A DNA stretch of 64,000 nt from Fibrobacterota bacterium (GTDB taxonomy: Bacteria; Fibrobacterota; Chitinivibrionia; Chitinivibrionales; FEN-1185). The position numbers were made by a program, and so were the translations under genes. The notes under the pieces were generated by a model that ran no database searches, was not told the DNA's origin, and saw nothing but the letters and a program-made list of their open reading frames with translations. Shown here in pieces: positions 43,800 through 53,191 of this stretch (its first letter is position 1; each line of letters opens with the position of its first letter). The stretch covers positions 1 to 64,000 of the forward strand of contig PLWQ01000004.1 of assembly GCA_003165595.1 (NCBI GenBank), read 5' to 3'.

Positions 43800-45329
43800 C
43801 TATTCCGGTTTCGGCGGCGCCTTGGGGGTTGCTCCGGTGACCGCCGGGACATCAACGTCGAGATGGTTGTACGAGTGTATGGCCGACACCAGCGCGCGCT
43901 GCGGTACGGTAAAGCGGGAAATGGCGAATTCGGGAATATTATACACCTTGATGAACGAATCGTAGAACCGGGGATCATTCTGCGGGAGAATAAACGGCTT
44001 GGCGGCCTTGCCGTTCGCATCGATATGGGACAGATAAATTCTTCCCATGATGCCGCCGTTCCTCTTGCTTGTGAATGCGAGCCAGCGGCTGTTGGACGAC
44101 CATGAGTGCCACGACTCCGACCATTGGCTGTTCAGGGCGAGCGGCTCGTACTTCCGCGTCGCAATATCCATGATGTAAAGATCGCTGCCCGGCTGCAAAT
44201 AAGGCGACGGCCCGTACGGATGCATGCAGAACACGATGAACCTGCCGTCCGGCGAAACGCGCGGCTGGGTGATGCTCTTGCCGGTAACGTTGGCCGACAA
44301 TACCGTATCGACCGCGCCCCAGGAATCGCTGTTCACGTCATACGGGATGCGCATCAGGCTGTAGCGTGTTCTTTTAAGATTCTCGGGCGGGTTGGTCTTG
44401 AAATCGCTCCACAAGAGCGGGGCGCTCGAAAAATAAAGGCATGTCCCGTCGGCCGACCAGCAGGGCCATGTTTCAAGCGCGGTTTCCTGGTAAATCTGCG
44501 GCACGGTGACGAGCTTGTGCTTGTCAACACGGTACACCTTGAGCCCGGAATTGAAATCGAACGCGTCGCGCGGATCCTTCCACGCGGCGTGGAAGCACTG
44601 GTCCACCTTGTTGACGGAGTATACAATCAGCTTGCCGCTCGGATGCCACGTGGTATAGCCGAACTTCGTGGGGATTTTTCCGACGGTCCCGTCCGTCACC
44701 ACCAGCGCACTATTGCCGAAGTCCTGGGTCCGGATATGGAAGAACGCCCTGGAAGGATCGTTATTGGAAAAGGTGTGGCAGTTGCAGCACCCCGGGAAAA
44801 AGTTCAGCGCATTCAGCATTTCGGATTCTCTATTCGTTTCAAGGTTGCGCTGATACAGGCAAAGGTCCCGGGAATAAATGTACAAAACGCTCAGGGTCCG
44901 GTACATGATATAGGGATCTGTCCGGTCGCCGGAAACCGCGTTCCTTATGGTCCCAAAGCCGCGCCATGATCCGTCGGATTGTTTGATGCAAACATCGAAG
45001 CTCAGCGTATCGCCCTGGTTGTTCTGCAGAAGTTTGCGCCACGGTCCGGGTGGAATGCGAACTTCCGCATTCTTCGAAAAAACCGTTATCGGTTCTCCCT
45101 TTTTTCCACTGATGCGCGTGAGAAAACCGTTGCCGCTTTCTTCTATTACAAAGTTAAGCGGTCCGATATTCGGCGGAATCGTGATATCCGTGTAATCGGG
45201 CTTGAGAACAGGAGTCCGGTCCGCTGCAGCGGCTGCACCCTGAATCGCGGTAAAATCCGGATGGCCGCCGCACCCTGCAATGCCGGAGATAAGACTGAAC
45301 CCGATTAACAGAAGAACTTCCCGCCTCAT
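43800..45329 (-). CDS. TolB-like beta-propeller lipoprotein with a CxxCH motif
   Basis: 509 residues with lipobox SGIAGC (Cys20). A CCNCH (181-185) fits the heme c motif CxxCH. After it comes the propeller: TTWHPSGKLIVYSVNKVDQ, ETWPCWSADGTCLYFSSAP, TQPRVSPDGRFIVFCMHPYG, with SWSSNSRWLAFTSKR near the end. The same arrangement (CxxCH followed by SxHIRxxNxGxxI-type text and TolB-like blades) is a recognised family in Bacteroidota, usually next to a DUF6057 membrane protein, and here that gene overlaps by 4 nt. Heme attachment and electron transfer are inferred. Confidence 0.75.
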   Translation of the reverse strand: MRREVLLLIGFSLISGIAGCGGHPDFTAIQGAAAAADRTPVLKPDYTDITIPPNIGPLNFVIEESGNGFLTRISGKKGEPITVFSKNAEVRIPPGPWRKLLQNNQGDTLSFDVCIKQSDGSWRGFGTIRNAVSGDRTDPYIMYRTLSVLYIYSRDLCLYQRNLETNRESEMLNALNFFPGCCNCHTFSNNDPSRAFFHIRTQDFGNSALVVTDGTVGKIPTKFGYTTWHPSGKLIVYSVNKVDQCFHAAWKDPRDAFDFNSGLKVYRVDKHKLVTVPQIYQETALETWPCWSADGTCLYFSSAPLLWSDFKTNPPENLKRTRYSLMRIPYDVNSDSWGAVDTVLSANVTGKSITQPRVSPDGRFIVFCMHPYGPSPYLQPGSDLYIMDIATRKYEPLALNSQWSESWHSWSSNSRWLAFTSKRNGGIMGRIYLSHIDANGKAAKPFILPQNDPRFYDSFIKVYNIPEFAISRFTVPQRALVSAIHSYNHLDVDVPAVTGATPKAPPKPE

Positions 45330-47188
45330 GATTTGTCTCCGGCCGAATACCCGAAGGTAAAGAAGAAGAAATAGCTCGTTCCGAATTCTGAAATCAGCGC
45401 CGCCTGAGAAGCGGGGGAATGCGGATCATAGCTTCTCATCAGGTTGAGAAACCGCTCGCCCCGGGCAGCGGTGGCGGGGTCGGGCGCAAGCCTGGGCGGC
45501 ACGATAACGGCGGCGGTGTCCCTGGACCGCTCTATTTCCAATGCCTCCTCGTAAAGCACCGGGATCTTCTTGTAATCGAAATCGTCCAGACGATACAGGT
45601 TCCGCGCCACCATGTCCGGACGGCGGGAAAGAAGATAATACGCCATCAGGTATTCAAAGGCCATCCGGTTATGGGGATTGCTTTTAAGGAGATTGGACAG
45701 CACCGTCTCCGCGTCGACCCGGTCGAAAACGTAATCGGCAGTGTCCATGCACAACCGGAGACGGGCGACACGGCTATCCCCGGAAAAATCCGCCTCACCG
45801 GCGCCGTGCGGTAGCGTCCGCGTGAGCCGACGGTATCCCGGCATTTGTTTCAGTTTGTTAAGATAGACATTCGCGCATTCCCGGTTCCCTTTCGCAGCCT
45901 GGAGAATCGTGCGCCGGAACAGCAGGAACGGAAGCGGCCCCATGTTTTCCATTGCCTCTCCCGCGGTCTTTTCGGCAAAATTTACCGCACCCAGGTCCAT
46001 GGCCGTTTCAAGGGCCGTTGCCCAGACAGGAAAGTAGATGCTGGGAGAATCTTTCCACAGCAAAAGCGGCTCAGGGTCTGCAACCTGGGGAAAGCAGAAC
46101 ATGTTTGTGCCAAGTTGACCGGTATGATACAAGGCGCGATACAGCGTATGGGATGTTATGAGACCGGTAGGAGTTTTCCGGGCCGGAAAATTCTCAAAAA
46201 GAAACGACCGTTTCTTTTGCAGAAGGTCGTTCCACAGACAATTGCGATCGCAATAGAGCACCGAGCCGAGCTCCCGCAGGGTCTTGGTCGTCCAGTCGGT
46301 GACAACCCAATGCATGGTGGCGGCAAGGCCCAGCAGCACCACAATTTCTCCTCCTGCACGCAGGAGCATGGCAACACGCCCCTGGCCCGATTTCGTTTTG
46401 GCTATCCGGACCCGGTCCGCCAGAAGCGCAGCCAGGTCGGCCAGCAATGCGGAAAGCGGAACCGCGAGGAAGAGATACAGCAGCGGCCGCCTGATATTTA
46501 AGATCGTGGCGTAATTGAAAACGCGGTCAAAGGGAAAAATGAACAGCCGTAACACAAACAGGACGATTGCCAGAACTGCGGACGTGCACAGGACCGGCAC
46601 GATTTTCTTTTTCCGCAGGAGAAACTCATTGACTATCACAAGCACTCCGAAAAGGACGGCCGTAAAGCTGAATAAATAGTATGCAGGAAGGAAGAGAATG
46701 GAAAAGACGGCGCAGCGTCTCGTCGCCGATTCTCCGGAGATGCGCTGGTAAATAAGAGCGAAGATGATCGATCCGAGCACCGAAAGGGCAGCCGGAAGGT
46801 ACTGCATGTTATACCGTGCGAGGATTACCAGAAAGAGAATCGAGGGAACATAGTGCAATACGAAAAGGGACTTTCGGCGCACCAAAGTACAGAACGCTGC
46901 CGTCCCCAAGGACAGTCCGCCGGCGACAAGGGTGAGGAGCACTGCACCGGGCCAACCATGCGCGCAGGCCTCCACAACAAGAGCAGCGGCGAGTTTTGCA
47001 AAACCTCCCGGCACACCTGCGATTGCCGCAGCATACTCCTTGCTTAATTCGAAAACAAAGGAATACTTGTTCACGCCGTTGAAAATAGAAATGAGGCCGG
47101 GGTCGATGTAGAAAAGCACGAAAAGGAAATAGGAAACAAAGAACAAGATCGCCGTGATGTATGGACGCGTCTTCATAGTTGTTGCCAT
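45326..47188 (-). CDS. DUF6057-like multi-spanning membrane protein
   Basis: 620 residues. The N-terminal half (about 1-290) has at least eight hydrophobic helices (ITAILFFVSYFLFVLFYIDP, VPSILFLVILARYNMQYLPA, FVFRLFIFPFDR-type). The C-terminal 330 residues are soluble, helical and TPR-like (NYVFDRVDAETVLSNLLKSN, AFEYLMAYYLLSRRPDMVAR). It overlaps the TolB-like gene by 4 nt, so the two act together, perhaps as an inner-membrane part of an envelope system. The DUF6057 label comes from layout and neighbour, not from a search. Confidence 0.65.
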   Translation of the reverse strand: MATTMKTRPYITAILFFVSYFLFVLFYIDPGLISIFNGVNKYSFVFELSKEYAAAIAGVPGGFAKLAAALVVEACAHGWPGAVLLTLVAGGLSLGTAAFCTLVRRKSLFVLHYVPSILFLVILARYNMQYLPAALSVLGSIIFALIYQRISGESATRRCAVFSILFLPAYYLFSFTAVLFGVLVIVNEFLLRKKKIVPVLCTSAVLAIVLFVLRLFIFPFDRVFNYATILNIRRPLLYLFLAVPLSALLADLAALLADRVRIAKTKSGQGRVAMLLRAGGEIVVLLGLAATMHWVVTDWTTKTLRELGSVLYCDRNCLWNDLLQKKRSFLFENFPARKTPTGLITSHTLYRALYHTGQLGTNMFCFPQVADPEPLLLWKDSPSIYFPVWATALETAMDLGAVNFAEKTAGEAMENMGPLPFLLFRRTILQAAKGNRECANVYLNKLKQMPGYRRLTRTLPHGAGEADFSGDSRVARLRLCMDTADYVFDRVDAETVLSNLLKSNPHNRMAFEYLMAYYLLSRRPDMVARNLYRLDDFDYKKIPVLYEEALEIERSRDTAAVIVPPRLAPDPATAARGERFLNLMRSYDPHSPASQAALISEFGTSYFFFFTFGYSAGDKS

Positions 47189-47476
47189 AGAGTTGTATCG
47201 GGCCGCCGCTCTGTTCCAGAAAAACTACCTCTTCTTTCCCCCAGAATCAAGTCATTTGACCCCGGGTCAATCGACAGAAGCTTCATGGAATATGCACCGT
47301 TGTCTCGTGTGGGACCGCAGGTTCCGGCTGGAGGAGACAATACTTTTTCCTTGCTTCTAAAAAAAATTGTTGTAATTTACTAAGGTACAGCTTGCCGGAA
47401 TCTGCATTGAATATCTGCATTGAGTTTTAGCGCTTAAAACAGACGGCGTCTCTACACCAAAAAAAGGGGGGGTAGG

Positions 47477-48973
47477 ATGAGCAAGTTCAGTTTTTTGTGG
47501 TTGCTGGTGATTGCGGGCATGGCTTTTTCCCAAACCGCAAACGTGGCAATTACCGGACACGTTACCGGTCCAAACGGGATTCCATTGACAAACACACTCG
47601 TGCGCATGGGTGTGGGATTGCTCTACACCACCACCGATTCCACCGGTTATTATTCGTTGGGCGGCCCGGTCAACACCATACTGCCGGCCGGGACACAGTT
47701 GGGCACGGCATTTTCCCGGCCCTCTCTTGTTGCCGGCAGGGTATTGTTCAGCCTGCCGCAAAGTGATGCGCAGATCCGTATGAGCATGTACGACTTGAGC
47801 GGCCGGTTTATCAAGGACATCATGGACGGCCGTTTGGCAAAAGGCAATTACGCGGTGTCCGTCGACACCAGGAATATGTCAAGCCAGTTTTATCTGCTCC
47901 GCCTCACCATCAACGGCGTTTCCCATGTCATGAAGCTCTCGTCCGTTACACGCAGCGGCGCAGGGTCCGTGGCGCAAAGCGCCTCCAGCGCCGAAGCGCG
48001 CCTGGAAAAACTTGCTGCCGTGATGGACACGCTCCATGCAACCGAGCCGGGATATTCGCTCGGCATCACTCCGATCCAGGCTCTTACCGGAACGTACGAT
48101 TTTTCCTTGACAAAAACATCCACCTGGAACGGCGACACGGCCGGGTTCTGGGGTGATACGGCAAAATTCTCCGCTGCTGCGAAGGCGGCAGGACACCTGG
48201 TCTTCGCGATCATAAACAGAACCAGAATATATGCGGATAGTGAGATCTGGTGGGCAAACGGAGACGGCGGCGTACCTGTTCGGTTGAGCGATCAGCCGAT
48301 AATTACCGCCCCGGGAAATGGAAGGACCTACATCATGGTTGGCTACAATGCCAAGGCCTCAACGCCATACCGGCCCATGAACCAGGTCTGGGACTGGGAA
48401 GAGCACAACACCGGGGCCACCAGCTACAACGGCAATCTGACGCGCGTGGATTACTATGGAGCGCCTCTGGTCATGCGCCTGCACAGCACAGACGGCACCG
48501 CAGACCTAATCCGGGGCGAGCCTTACCACATGTTCTTCCAGACGCGCCAGTCGGTCTTCGACGAATACATGAACGAGGTCCCCTGGATGTGGGATAGCTG
48601 CGCGATCGTGGATGCGCCATGGAAGATTGTGAACCCTTGTTCGGTGCCGGCTTTCGAGACAGGCGGGTCGCAGGCCCATTACTGGGACGCCTACGAAAAA
48701 CAATGCAACGTGACCGCGGGAGCGTGCGTCGGCATCAATGATCCGAAGATATCCTCAGGGTTGTTCCGGCATGTTTTGGATCTGCCCGATGCTCAGCAGA
48801 AGGACTGGAATAATCAATATAAGAAAGCCCCTTGCAGTTTCTACGCGTATTTCATACACCGACGTGCTTTTGGACACTGGCAATATGCCTTCCCGTACGA
48901 TGATTATAACAATTGGTCGTCATTTGTCTACAGCGGCAAGGCGCAATGGCTGCTCATGGCGGTAGGATACTGA
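47477..48973 (+). CDS. Secreted GH64-like beta-1,3-glucanase with N-terminal carboxypeptidase-regulatory-like domain
   Basis: 498 residues. Signal peptide (KFSFLWLLVIAGMAFSQ), a carboxypeptidase-regulatory-like beta domain (GHVTGPNGIPLTNTLVRMG), a Por/sorting-like block (MSMYDLSGRFIKDIMDGRL, FYLLRLTING) in the middle, then a catalytic part with VWDWEEHNTGATSYNGNLTR, VDYYGAPLVMRL and WDSCAIVDAPWKIVNPC-type text, which matches the GH64 (thaumatin-like fold) pattern. Two Cys pairs may be disulfides. It probably degrades beta-1,3-glucan outside the cell, and lies 123 nt upstream of a GH9 gene. Confidence 0.7.
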   Translation: MSKFSFLWLLVIAGMAFSQTANVAITGHVTGPNGIPLTNTLVRMGVGLLYTTTDSTGYYSLGGPVNTILPAGTQLGTAFSRPSLVAGRVLFSLPQSDAQIRMSMYDLSGRFIKDIMDGRLAKGNYAVSVDTRNMSSQFYLLRLTINGVSHVMKLSSVTRSGAGSVAQSASSAEARLEKLAAVMDTLHATEPGYSLGITPIQALTGTYDFSLTKTSTWNGDTAGFWGDTAKFSAAAKAAGHLVFAIINRTRIYADSEIWWANGDGGVPVRLSDQPIITAPGNGRTYIMVGYNAKASTPYRPMNQVWDWEEHNTGATSYNGNLTRVDYYGAPLVMRLHSTDGTADLIRGEPYHMFFQTRQSVFDEYMNEVPWMWDSCAIVDAPWKIVNPCSVPAFETGGSQAHYWDAYEKQCNVTAGACVGINDPKISSGLFRHVLDLPDAQQKDWNNQYKKAPCSFYAYFIHRRAFGHWQYAFPYDDYNNWSSFVYSGKAQWLLMAVGY

Positions 48974-49096
48974 TACTGTACAAAGAAGAGATGAGTGTTC
49001 CCGCACGTAAAGTCGCACCCCCGTGCGAATTTATGTGCGGGTATTTTGCTCCTATCCGGCCTTGTCCCCTCCAGAAAATGTCGCAAAGGAGCACGT

Positions 49097-51733
49097 ATGC
49101 GAAGACAGGCACACTGCGCGCACAGAGCCGCATTTGTTGCAGGGTTCAGTCTATTGCTTTCATTCTTCCAGACGTTGCAGGCGTCAATGCTTGCAGAAGT
49201 CAAGGTGGTCGACAAGGATTACCTCCAGGTCTATTTCAAAGACGGGGATGTTACCTTTGTGGACAACGGTTTGGGGCCAACGGCTTTCCTTAATCTCGGC
49301 CACGATGCGAGCAATAACAACATTGTAACGTACGGTACAGCCCTCAACACCTCCACTGCCGTGGCGCCGGCCTCCTGGAAACTCACCTCAAGCGACGATG
49401 CCGCGTACGGGACCGCGGGCCTGGCGCCAACCACCTGTTTCCGGAAATCAAAACTCAATGGAATGTACGAGGGTAACTGGGCCGGCAACGATTTTGCCTA
49501 TTCGCACACCATGGAACACTCAATTTATCTGAAACTGCCGAGCTCCATGGTGCAGGGAAGAACCTACACCCTCCAGATAAACGCAAGCACCAATACCGAT
49601 TCCACATCAAAAACGTTCACCTACGACATTTACAACAGCCGTTCGGAGGCCGTGCATGTCAACCTCGTGGGTTATTCGACCGCCGCAAGCATCAAGGCCG
49701 CCGACCTTTACTGTTGGCTGGGCGATGGCGGCGCCAGGGATTATACGAGTTTCCAGGGAGACAGTATCTACCTGTATAACACCGTTACCAAGGCGTCTCA
49801 GCAGGTGGGAACGATTGCTTTCTGGAAAGCAAGTGCCGGCGAAGCGCAGGGGTACAATTTTACGATGTCACCCGTGTGGAAGGCCGATTTTACCGGCTTT
49901 GCGACGCCGGGAACATACCGCCTGGTCGTTGCGGGCGTCGGCTGCAGCCAGGATTTCAAAATTGCCGATGATGTGTATCATGATCCGTTCATGGTAAATG
50001 AGCGCGGCTATTTTTACATGCGCATCGGCCAGGACAGCGTTGGCATCCGGCCGGTTCCGCGCCGTCCGTTGTATATTCCTGGCGTCAACCCGCCCAGCAC
50101 GGTAGTGTATATCACAACCATGCAGCCGACCAGTGCCAACTGGACCACATTCTCGGGCGGGGACGTTTACGACAATCCCGATGCGTGGGCGCCCTATTCC
50201 ACGGCCAGAACAAACCCGCAGGCCATCGGCGGGCATGCGGATGCTGCCGACTGGGACAGAAATATGAGCCACATTTCAAACATCTACGACATACTCCTGC
50301 CTTTTATATTGACAAAAGGCGCAATTTCCGACGATAACCTCGGCATACCGGAGAGCGGAAACGGCATTCCGGACATAATTGACGAAGCAAGAAACGAAGT
50401 GGATTTCTGGCTGCATCTGCGCGACGGACAGGCATACGGCTACGGCCTCACCAATCCTAACAGCAACAATGTTTTTTACCAGGCCGGGGCCAACGCCTTG
50501 GCAGCATGGGCCAGCGCCGCCAATAGCGCAATGCTGGCCGAGGCATTCCGCATAGCAGGGCAAACTGTCTTGATGAACGCTTACCGGGACTCGGCCGTCA
50601 ATGCGTACAATTACGCCGGGGGACTCGCCGATCAGATGCTGGATTTCAAACAAGGCATCGGCGACGGAATCGTGCGGGGCAGAGACCTCAAGATGACGGC
50701 CGCGGCTTACCTTTACAATGTAACGGGAAATACGGTGTACGAAAATGAAATCAATTCCGAAAGTAAAGTTACCAATGCGACTTCCACAGTCATCGATGTC
50801 ACCGCCTATAACCAGCTCTGGGCGACAGCCGCATATCTTTTCACCAACCGTGCCGTCAATTATCCGACGCTCTACAGCAACATGAAAGCCTCGATTATCA
50901 ACGAGGCGAAGAGCAGCGAGGCCAACTACAGCACTTCCCGGCCGTCACGCCGTTCAACGGACAATAATACCGGCTGGTTCCATACCGAGCAGAATGTTCA
51001 GCGGACTATTTTGGCCCGTGCGGTTGCGACAGATCAGGCAGACAAAGACTTTTTCGAAAATGCCCTGATATTGGAAGCAGACTGGGGACTTGGCAGAAAT
51101 CCGGCGAACATGATCCAGATGACAACCGCTACAACGCCTCTTTCATCAAAACGCAGTGTCGACGCCATGTACATCTCCGGTCAGAATGACGGAACCCCGG
51201 GCCAGCATCCCGGCATGACTCCGTACTTTAACGTCGTCGATTGGGGAGGCGGCATGGTTATGGGCAATCCAAGCTGGATGACGGCCTTCAGCTATCCCGC
51301 CAATTCGACCTGGCCTGTTGGCGAGGTCTATTTCAATACCCGTTATGTGTACGCGCATTCCGAATTCACTCCGCAGCAGACCATGCGGGGTAAAATTGCT
51401 TTGTACGGTTTTTTATACGGCATTCGCACCGGCGTGAGCGTGGTACAGCCTGTTGGTCCGCGTTCCGAAGACGGGTCACGGTTCCCGGGGCGGATTGCCA
51501 TAAAGAAACTCTCAAATGGAAATGTCGGCATCTCCTTTTCCGGAGGGACCAAGCAGACGTGCGCGGTTATCAAGCTCCTGAATTGTTCCGGCAGGGTAGT
51601 TCGTGAAATCAAAAGCCGGAATATCCCGGCCGGGGGGCTTGTTCTCGAAACATCCTCATTGAGCAAGGGGATCTATTTGCTTGAAATGATGCAGGCTGGA
51701 GAACGGATCATCGATAAGGTGTCGATATTTTGA
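49097..51733 (+). CDS. Secreted GH9 endoglucanase-type cellulase
   Basis: 878 residues from ATG 49097, with AAAGGAG upstream. Signal peptide to about residue 30, an Ig-like CelD N-domain (AEVKVVDKDYLQVYFKDGDV), then the GH9 (alpha/alpha)6 barrel: GGHADAADWDRN at about 378-390 holds the nucleophile-side Asp pair, with GIPDIIDEARNEVDFWLHLR, GRNPANM, and the distal GEVYFNTRYVYAHSEF region. The last 60 residues (LLNCSGRVVREIKSRNIPAG, KGIYLLEMMQAGERIIDKVS) are a sorting-type domain. It attacks cellulose or mixed-linkage glucan. Confidence 0.9.
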   Translation: MRRQAHCAHRAAFVAGFSLLLSFFQTLQASMLAEVKVVDKDYLQVYFKDGDVTFVDNGLGPTAFLNLGHDASNNNIVTYGTALNTSTAVAPASWKLTSSDDAAYGTAGLAPTTCFRKSKLNGMYEGNWAGNDFAYSHTMEHSIYLKLPSSMVQGRTYTLQINASTNTDSTSKTFTYDIYNSRSEAVHVNLVGYSTAASIKAADLYCWLGDGGARDYTSFQGDSIYLYNTVTKASQQVGTIAFWKASAGEAQGYNFTMSPVWKADFTGFATPGTYRLVVAGVGCSQDFKIADDVYHDPFMVNERGYFYMRIGQDSVGIRPVPRRPLYIPGVNPPSTVVYITTMQPTSANWTTFSGGDVYDNPDAWAPYSTARTNPQAIGGHADAADWDRNMSHISNIYDILLPFILTKGAISDDNLGIPESGNGIPDIIDEARNEVDFWLHLRDGQAYGYGLTNPNSNNVFYQAGANALAAWASAANSAMLAEAFRIAGQTVLMNAYRDSAVNAYNYAGGLADQMLDFKQGIGDGIVRGRDLKMTAAAYLYNVTGNTVYENEINSESKVTNATSTVIDVTAYNQLWATAAYLFTNRAVNYPTLYSNMKASIINEAKSSEANYSTSRPSRRSTDNNTGWFHTEQNVQRTILARAVATDQADKDFFENALILEADWGLGRNPANMIQMTTATTPLSSKRSVDAMYISGQNDGTPGQHPGMTPYFNVVDWGGGMVMGNPSWMTAFSYPANSTWPVGEVYFNTRYVYAHSEFTPQQTMRGKIALYGFLYGIRTGVSVVQPVGPRSEDGSRFPGRIAIKKLSNGNVGISFSGGTKQTCAVIKLLNCSGRVVREIKSRNIPAGGLVLETSSLSKGIYLLEMMQAGERIIDKVSIF

Positions 51734-51823
51734 TGATTACCGGGGAACACGCCGGGATGATTTGTTCCCGAAATATTGGCTGTGGTGCTCTTCGATACTT
51801 GGACACACGGAAGAGTCCGCGTA

Positions 51824-52456
51824 ATGTCTTCTGGTATTTACAACAGATATACCGGCTACCACAACCGCCGGTCGATCCGTCTTCGCGGATATAATTATTC
51901 ACGCCCCGGTTATTATTTCGTCACCATTTGCATCCATGACCGGAAACAGAAATTATTTGGTAGTTTTGACAACGGTCCTGTAGGGGCAGGTTCCAAACCT
52001 GCCCCTGTCTTCAAACCCAATCAATACGCCCAAACCGTACAACAAACATGGCATGATTTGCCCAATCATATTTCGAACATTGTATTGGACGAATTTATCA
52101 TCATGCCAAACCATGTCCATGGAATCATTCGGATTTCCGATCATGATATAAATCGGGCGGGTTTGGAAGATCGGGCGGGTTTGGAACCCGCCCCTACGGT
52201 GGGATTACCGGAAATTGTACGGCAATTGAAAACATTTTCCGCCCGTCGAATCAATATACGACGAAATACCCCCGGACAACCTGTCTGGCAACGCAATTAT
52301 TATGACCATGTTATCCGTGATGAAAAATCATTGTATTTTATCCGTAAATATATCCGAGAGAACCCGGTGAATTGGTCTGATGATTCCGAAAGCCATATTG
52401 ATAGAGAAATCCTGGAATCGAGATCCTTGCTACACTCTCCCAATCAACCTCAATAA
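51824..52456 (+). CDS. REP-associated tyrosine transposase (RAYT, Y1/HUH)
   Basis: 210 residues from ATG 51824; an upstream start at 51776 is weaker. The HUH motif is HVH (IMPNHVHGIIRI), and the catalytic Tyr lies in the helix YDHVIRDEKSLYFIRKYIRE followed by NP. RAYTs act on REP palindromes in single-stranded form. The protein is about 35 residues longer than usual because two GC-rich inserts (GPVGAGSKPAPV and DRAGLEDRAGLEPAPT) are coded in frame by REP-like palindromes. Its 3' end overlaps that of the opposing Ehr gene by 27 nt. Confidence 0.85.
   Translation: MSSGIYNRYTGYHNRRSIRLRGYNYSRPGYYFVTICIHDRKQKLFGSFDNGPVGAGSKPAPVFKPNQYAQTVQQTWHDLPNHISNIVLDEFIIMPNHVHGIIRISDHDINRAGLEDRAGLEPAPTVGLPEIVRQLKTFSARRINIRRNTPGQPVWQRNYYDHVIRDEKSLYFIRKYIRENPVNWSDDSESHIDREILESRSLLHSPNQPQ
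51982..52006. repeat. REP-like palindrome inside the RAYT gene (1)
   Basis: AGGGGCAGGTT (51982-51992) and AACCTGCCCCT (51996-52006) are perfect 11-bp arms around a 3-nt loop CCA. It is in frame inside the transposase gene, coding GAGSKPAP. It is the classic REP form, an obvious substrate of the enzyme it interrupts. Confidence 0.75.
52153..52194. repeat. REP-like palindrome inside the RAYT gene (2), with an 18-nt tandem duplication
   Basis: The words TCGGGCGGGTTTGGAA occur twice, at 52153-52168 and 52171-52186, as an 18-nt direct repeat. The second copy starts the palindrome GGGCGGGTT (52173-52181)/AACCCGCCC (52185-52193). It codes GLEDRAGLEPAP in frame. The core GGGG-C-GGTTCCAAACC differs slightly from copy 1, so two separate insertions or diverged copies are possible. 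Confidence 0.7.
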
Positions 52457-53182
52457 CCCATGCAAGATCGTTAGCGGATGCGGCGGGCATCCCGGAATGT
52501 AAAGATCGACCGGCACCTGCGAGCCCGCGCCGCCGTGCTGATGGGTAGAAGTGCGGTACAGCCCGCCGCTTATGGCGCATGCGCCGCAGGCGATAACAAG
52601 CTTGGGCGAGGGGAGCGCGTCATAGGTTTTCTTGAGCGCCACGCGCATGTTCTCGGTAACGGGTCCGGTAACAATGAGTCCGTCGGCGTGGCGCGGCGAG
52701 GCAACTACCTGAATGCCGAACCGGCCGATGTCCCAGACTATGGTGGAGAGCACGTTGATATCTGCCTCGCACGCGCCGCATCCGCCCGCGCTCACCTGAC
52801 GCAGCTTGAGCGAACGACCAAAAAGTGAACGCAGCCTTGGCTCCAGCGGAGCGCAGGGGACCGGGCTATTTCCCGTTGTCAATAGATCGTTCCGGTTGCG
52901 CGCCGAAAGTTCAAAGCCCCGGCCGAAGCGCAGCGCTTGCGTCGGGCAGGCGGCCGCGCACTCTGCGCAGAAGGTACACGCGCCGAGGTCCAGGGACACG
53001 CCGCCCCCCGTTGAAACGGCGCTCGTTGGACACGCCCCGGCGCAGCACGTGCATCCGGCCTCGCAGGCTGCCGCGTCGAGCGACGGCATGCCGCGGAACC
53101 GGTCCGGAAGCGCGGGAATCTTTTTGGGATAGGCATTGGTGCGGTACCCCTGGTGCAGGCGTGCGAGCAGCGTTTTAATCAT
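52430..53182 (-). CDS. Ehr complex: ferredoxin-domain plus NuoB/HyfI-like small subunit fusion
   Basis: 250 residues. Residues about 30-100 hold two 4Fe-4S motifs (CEAGCTCCAGACPTSA and CTFCAECAAACPTQAL), as in HyfH/NuoI. Residues 120-250 are NuoB-like: VSAGGCGACEADINVLST, VIACGACAISGGL and YIPGCPPHP keep the cluster N2-type cysteines. In Hyf operons these are separate genes. It would accept electrons at the cytoplasmic arm of the complex. It is last in the seven-gene operon and 9 nt after the large subunit. Confidence 0.85.
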   Translation of the reverse strand: MIKTLLARLHQGYRTNAYPKKIPALPDRFRGMPSLDAAACEAGCTCCAGACPTSAVSTGGGVSLDLGACTFCAECAAACPTQALRFGRGFELSARNRNDLLTTGNSPVPCAPLEPRLRSLFGRSLKLRQVSAGGCGACEADINVLSTIVWDIGRFGIQVVASPRHADGLIVTGPVTENMRVALKKTYDALPSPKLVIACGACAISGGLYRTSTHQHGGAGSQVPVDLYIPGCPPHPLTILHGLLRLIGRV

Positions 53183-53191
53183 GCAATGTCC

